A stretch of 64,000 nt of DNA from Lutjanus erythropterus (Eukaryota > Chordata > Actinopteri > Lutjaniformes > Lutjanidae). Of this stretch, positions 59,761-64,000 are shown piece after piece; the stretch's first letter is position 1; every line of letters begins with the position of its first letter. A program made the position numbers and the translations under genes. The notes beneath the pieces were generated by a model. That model had not been told where the DNA came from. It was given only the letters and a program-made list of their open reading frames with translations, and ran no database searches. The stretch covers positions 15,180,525 through 15,244,524 of the forward strand of contig CM034595.1 in NCBI GenBank assembly GCA_020091685.1, in the 5' to 3' direction.

Positions 59761-62700
59761 TGCTGTGACTAAACATACAAGAAAGCATAACATCCACCTG
59801 AAACATCCCTTTATCTGCAGCATTACATGATCTCAGCATTAGCTGAGATGAGGAGTCTTCAACTAGACACAGCTATACTTTGACAAACTAGTTTGGGAAC
59901 CATATCCAGATCAATACAGTAATTGTGCTTGCAGATTTACATATCTTAGGAAACTATACCACTGGCTTTCGCAGTAGTTTTAAACCACAGTTTCTTGGAG
60001 AGCAGCCAAGACTGACATTGTCAGTATGAGAACCACAGCTCGCCTGCAAACACTAGACAAACCACCTGAGGGAGTAAAGCTAGGACATCATTTAAATCAT
60101 TGTCCTCCAACCTTGATGACAGTGATGTGTCCAAACATCTACCCGCTGCTGAGAAATAGTTGTCTGACTGGCTTTAAGGCTGACAGACGGAGTGACAGGA
60201 AAAGAGAGACAGCAGATTCTCAGAAAAAAGTTTGTTGTATACTCTATTATTATTTTGTTTTTAGTTTTTGTTTATATCTGTATAGTCACTCAAGTAGGGG
60301 CATGGGGTTGACAGGGAGGACATGGACATTGGGTAGAGGTAAGGATAAGGAGGATATGTCGTATTAAATACTGTTCAGGAAAAATGACTTCAATCATGAC
60401 AGTAGTCAAGTTTAAAGGCTCTTTGATGAAAAATAAATAAATAGTAGAATCATTAATAATATCATTTATAATATGACCACCTGCAATACTGTATCACAAG
60501 CATGATCACAAATTAAACCTGTTTCACAGGGAGTTATTTCAGTCTCAAGTTAGAAGTACAAATATAAAAATTGAAATAATATTTTAATTTTGAAGGAATC
60601 CACTTTTTGTGTAATACAAATGCATTTCCGAATGCATACTTCACCTTGTGAATGGTGATCACATAAACTGCCATTAATTTGTCAGTTGCTTCTATATTTC
60701 TGTAATGGGATAGATTCCTGTGTAATATAATATAACATTATATAACACATTATCATATCATATTAATTCAGTATTGAGGTACTTCCCCGTCACAACAGGC
60801 CTGTTTCTTTCAGCAGAGGCGTAGTCCTGCAGATTAACATTGAAAAAGTTTTTTGAATATTTGGCTCAGAGTTCAATGCATCAGCGGTTGTTATCATTTA
60901 AATGATGTTTATTTGTGTATCAGAGGGCCTGTGAGTGACTTTTGAATTAGGTGCAGGTTCCTATGGGACTACCGATTTGTTTCAATAACTGAACAAAATG
61001 CCTACAAAAGAATAATAATAAGAGATAATAAATAAGAAATTATAGGTAAATAATAATATGCATAAATTGTAGTAAACAATAATTTGCATTTTTTCAGTTT
61101 CAGTTCTGAGACTAAGCTCTTATGTGGTTGGATGTTACACGGCTGTGTCCCCATTGGTCAGCAGCCACAGCAGGCAGCTAAAGCAGGGCTGACACAATTA
61201 CTTGACAGCTCATCATTCACTCTGCATATTAGCCATATTAGTTGAAACCCTTCACACGTTTTAGTTATTACGTGTATGTCAGTCTTAATTGTGGCAGGAC
61301 ATGATTCTGTATTGTTTTTAAGCTTTTACATGGCCAGTGTATCAAAAAACAACATATCAACCAGGAATAATACCACTGTTAAATATCACTACTTACTTTC
61401 TCCTTCATTCAGTGAGTGTTGTTCACAAAACCCTGATTTCAGATAATTACTACAAACCTCTGTCATATGTTTTGTACAGCAAGAAGGTGATTTTATGACA
61501 GATTTTTCTCGGTGTCTGAGTTGTCTTGTGGTCTTGTTATAACAGATGGTTTGGGGTGAGTGAGGAAGATGCATTTACATGAGCATAATACTACAATGTA
61601 CCTAGCTGTAATTAGCAGAATGCTCATCTGGAGACATCATGTTTTGGGGTTGTCCGTCTAGTACATCTTTTCCATTCACAAGTTCTCATTGGAAATTATT
61701 CACTGGTATCACGCATGTCAGTGTAATGATAACTTCCATTTTTACCAAAAAACACCTTTAATACCTTACAAATTCCATCAGTGTCTTCTCTCCATACATT
61801 ATATGAGCTCAGACAGAAATGGATATAAACTCCAACTGCACTGGTTGTCAGAGGCGTACAACTATGACATGGTACCCTGAAAAAAACACTCGCGCAGGCC
61901 CTGGAGAAGTGGGCTACATTCCAGATTTAAATGGATTTCAGGTTTTACCAGAAAAAGCTGGAGGAGTCTGAGTTTATAGTTGGTCTGAACGGTCACATTA
62001 GAAGGCATGATGAAAAGCTGACTCTCAGTGACTGAAAAATGCAACTTAGGCAAAGCAAATGTGAAGATAACAGGCACCGTTTCACAACGTCTGACAAGCA
62101 CTTGTTGCACTGTTGAAGTGTAATGACCCCTAAATGCTGCTAATCACTTTGATACAGCATGTGATGTAATGGCTAAACGCTTATGCTTTTTGAAAACACA
62201 TCAGATAATTTGCACTTGGACTGGCTGAGTACACTCCTGCACAGATTATAGACGTCATTATAGAGCACTTGGCTGCAACCAAGTCATCATCTGAAAGACT
62301 GAAATATGATAGGCTTTTTACTTCTTGCACTGTGTCCTGTTATAACTGACCTCTCCAGTAGATGTCCTCATTGGGCTTCTGAGGATCCCCTGACCTGCAT
62401 CTACGGCTGTTTACTCAATAATAAAGAGCAATGGAGTGTACTGTACAGTAGAGAGCAGTCTTACCCTGTAGTTTGTCAGGTCGTTCAAGCCACCTTGCTG
62501 TTCCTTGCTGTTATTGCTCACTAGATGCGGATGTCCTGCCGCAGTGGTCTTGATTGCATCATATCAGTCTTAAGCCTGACTAAATCAAAGTGAAAATAAA
62601 CTGTCTCACAATAAGGGTATAAAGACTTAGATGGAAAGGGGACTAATCTTTGATACAGACCTATTGATAATAATGACACAGTGTAAAGATTCATTCACTG

Positions 62701-63510
62701 TGGCCCCTGATTAAGATTCATTGACTCTGTTGTTGTCATTTCCTTTATGTTTAGATGTTTTATTTTCATATTTAATTTAACTTGCTTATGTTTTTACATT
62801 ATTTATTCAATTGATATATGCATTTTAGATATGGAATCTTTCTGGGATGTCCGCCTCAGGCAATTTTTTTCTAATTTTCCTGTTCAATAAAAAATGAAAA
62901 AAGAAAGTTAACCCTCTTTTCAGTTGAACCTCAAGATGACCCTTTTTGCATTCTGAATCTAGGCTATTGTATTTGCCACAGGAAGTGACATGCGGAAATT
63001 ACAAGTGACATTACATTTCCAATATAATCTGTGAAGTTTTTTTTGTGTGGTTTTGGTGCTCAAATGGTTTCTGTAACTTGTGGAAGCATCAGAAAAAAGA
63101 GGCAAAGAAAGAAATACAATATAAAAAAAAATATTAAACCGCATTCAAGTGTTGCCTTTAAACAGCTGTCAGTTTCAAACCATACTTCAGAGCAAACTTT
63201 TAAACAATGAGTTACAATGAGTAACCGTTGTGATGGCCCACACTTCTGGTTTCTGCTCCACAGGGAAAGGGCTGCTCCCCCCAGATTGCTCTCTCTGACT
63301 GGCCTGCAGCCGTCACTCCTCATGGCTTACTCACCGTTTTAGTTTGGGTTTGACCTCTTACTTCACCACTCATACATACACACACACACATACCTTTATT
63401 CACCCACACATGCACTACATTACTGATTACAGATTCATTCCAGATTCATCTAGAAAAAGTTTGGTAGTCTGATAGCTCAGTTGGCTGTTCCCAGCTCACA
63501 TTTGGAAAAT
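59761..63510. other. spacer, no gene seen
   Basis: Open frames at 60026-60367 and 62306-62524 have no family match, no splice context and no promoter. Confidence 0.45.
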
Positions 63511-63519
63511 TCAGAAATC

Positions 63520-63862
63520 ATGATACAGTTGCTCAAGATAATCCAAAGACCTTGCTGTGAGCAGTTTCACATAAAACCTTAATTTAACTGCTCATAACAA
63601 GGTCTGTAGATTATTTTGAGCAACCAGGTCCAACCAAGATACCTGGAAAGAAATGTTGCTGTTGAGTTTTTCAAATGTTTTCTTTTGGTGATTTGAGAAA
63701 GGCAGGACTAGTACCATCTAGTTTCCTTCACTGGAGAGAAGCCAAACATCTCTATAACCAGTATCTCCAAAATTCTGCAACTCACCCCAAAACAGTATGG
63801 ATGAGCAAACGGGCCAGAGGAAAAATAAGTATTTTTGATTTGAAGGTGAACTATCCCTTTAA
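63520..63862. repeat. fold-back MITE, GGACAGTTCA-type family, copy 3
   Basis: It carries an internal inverted pair: TTGCTCAAGATAATCC with AGACCTTG (63530-63555), and CAAGGTCTGTAGATTATTTT with GAGCAACC (63598-63627). It ends with TTGATTTGAAGGTGAACTAT and CCCTTTA. The interior blocks are shared with 56530-56640. Confidence 0.7.
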
Positions 63863-64000
63863 ACTTGAATAATAGGCATTTTTCACAGCCATTATTACTT
63901 GTCAGTAGGAAAAGCACAGGCGTTATCAACATTAACAGCTCTGTTCTACTCAAATGTCATGACAGTGTGACAGTGAGCCAGTATGCACAAAACCACACCA

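Noticed and set aside
62306-62524. Frame of 72 codons starting with a signal-peptide-like MIGFLLLALC and containing several cysteines
   Set aside because: No splice sites, promoter or poly(A) context, and no family match. A hydrophobic start alone is weak evidence in AT-rich DNA.
63472-63484. tRNA A-box-like TAGCTCAGTTGG
   Set aside because: No B box (GGTTCGA) follows at tRNA spacing and no cloverleaf can be drawn. It is next to a MITE and is most likely chance.

Overview
The window reads as nuclear DNA from a ray-finned fish, most likely a percomorph teleost. Three things point there: two small intron-containing genes with vertebrate family matches and compact GT-AG introns, AT-rich spacer with many long (CA)n/(TG)n microsatellites, and dispersed fold-back (MITE-like), hAT-like and LINE fragments of the kind common in percomorph genomes. 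There are no bacterial, phage or organelle features.

Only two protein genes can be supported, both near the 3' part. At 46761-50718 (+) is a complete four-exon gene for a 170-residue four-pass MARVEL protein, recognised as the CKLF-like MARVEL protein CMTM8. About 0.9 kb further on, facing it, is a complete gene for a 173-residue secreted jacalin-type lectin of the ZG16 family (coding 53507 down to 51625, -). It has an untranslated first exon near 53964-54008 and a TATA box at 54033-54040. The two genes converge, and a TA/TG array lies between their 3' ends. Nothing indicates that they act together: one is a predicted membrane-trafficking protein, the other a secreted glycan-binding protein.

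The first 46.6 kb and the last 10 kb hold no exon I can defend. They contain a LINE ORF2 C-terminal remnant (about 1780-2125, -), a small hAT-type insertion with a perfect 8-bp target duplication (8781-9049), and several long fold-back elements (10349-10917, 18030-18725, 27163-27716, 30438-30867). There is also a TTAA-bounded MITE (22534-22977), a roughly 45-bp minisatellite (about 13073-13326), and a dispersed family in at least five copies, one of them split by a CACTG-ended element that has its own second copy at 34445-35001. Long CA/TG arrays, purine/pyrimidine tracts and a few non-repetitive, homeodomain-motif-rich stretches that might be conserved non-coding elements complete the picture.

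I did not find a new multi-gene system. The observations most worth checking are the (CA)n array that begins three bases inside cmtm8 intron 2 and fills half of that 149-bp intron, the ZG16-like lectin whose predicted sugar-binding loop lacks the usual aspartate, and the nested repeat history that lets insertions be ordered in time. All coordinates of repeats without exact termini are approximate.
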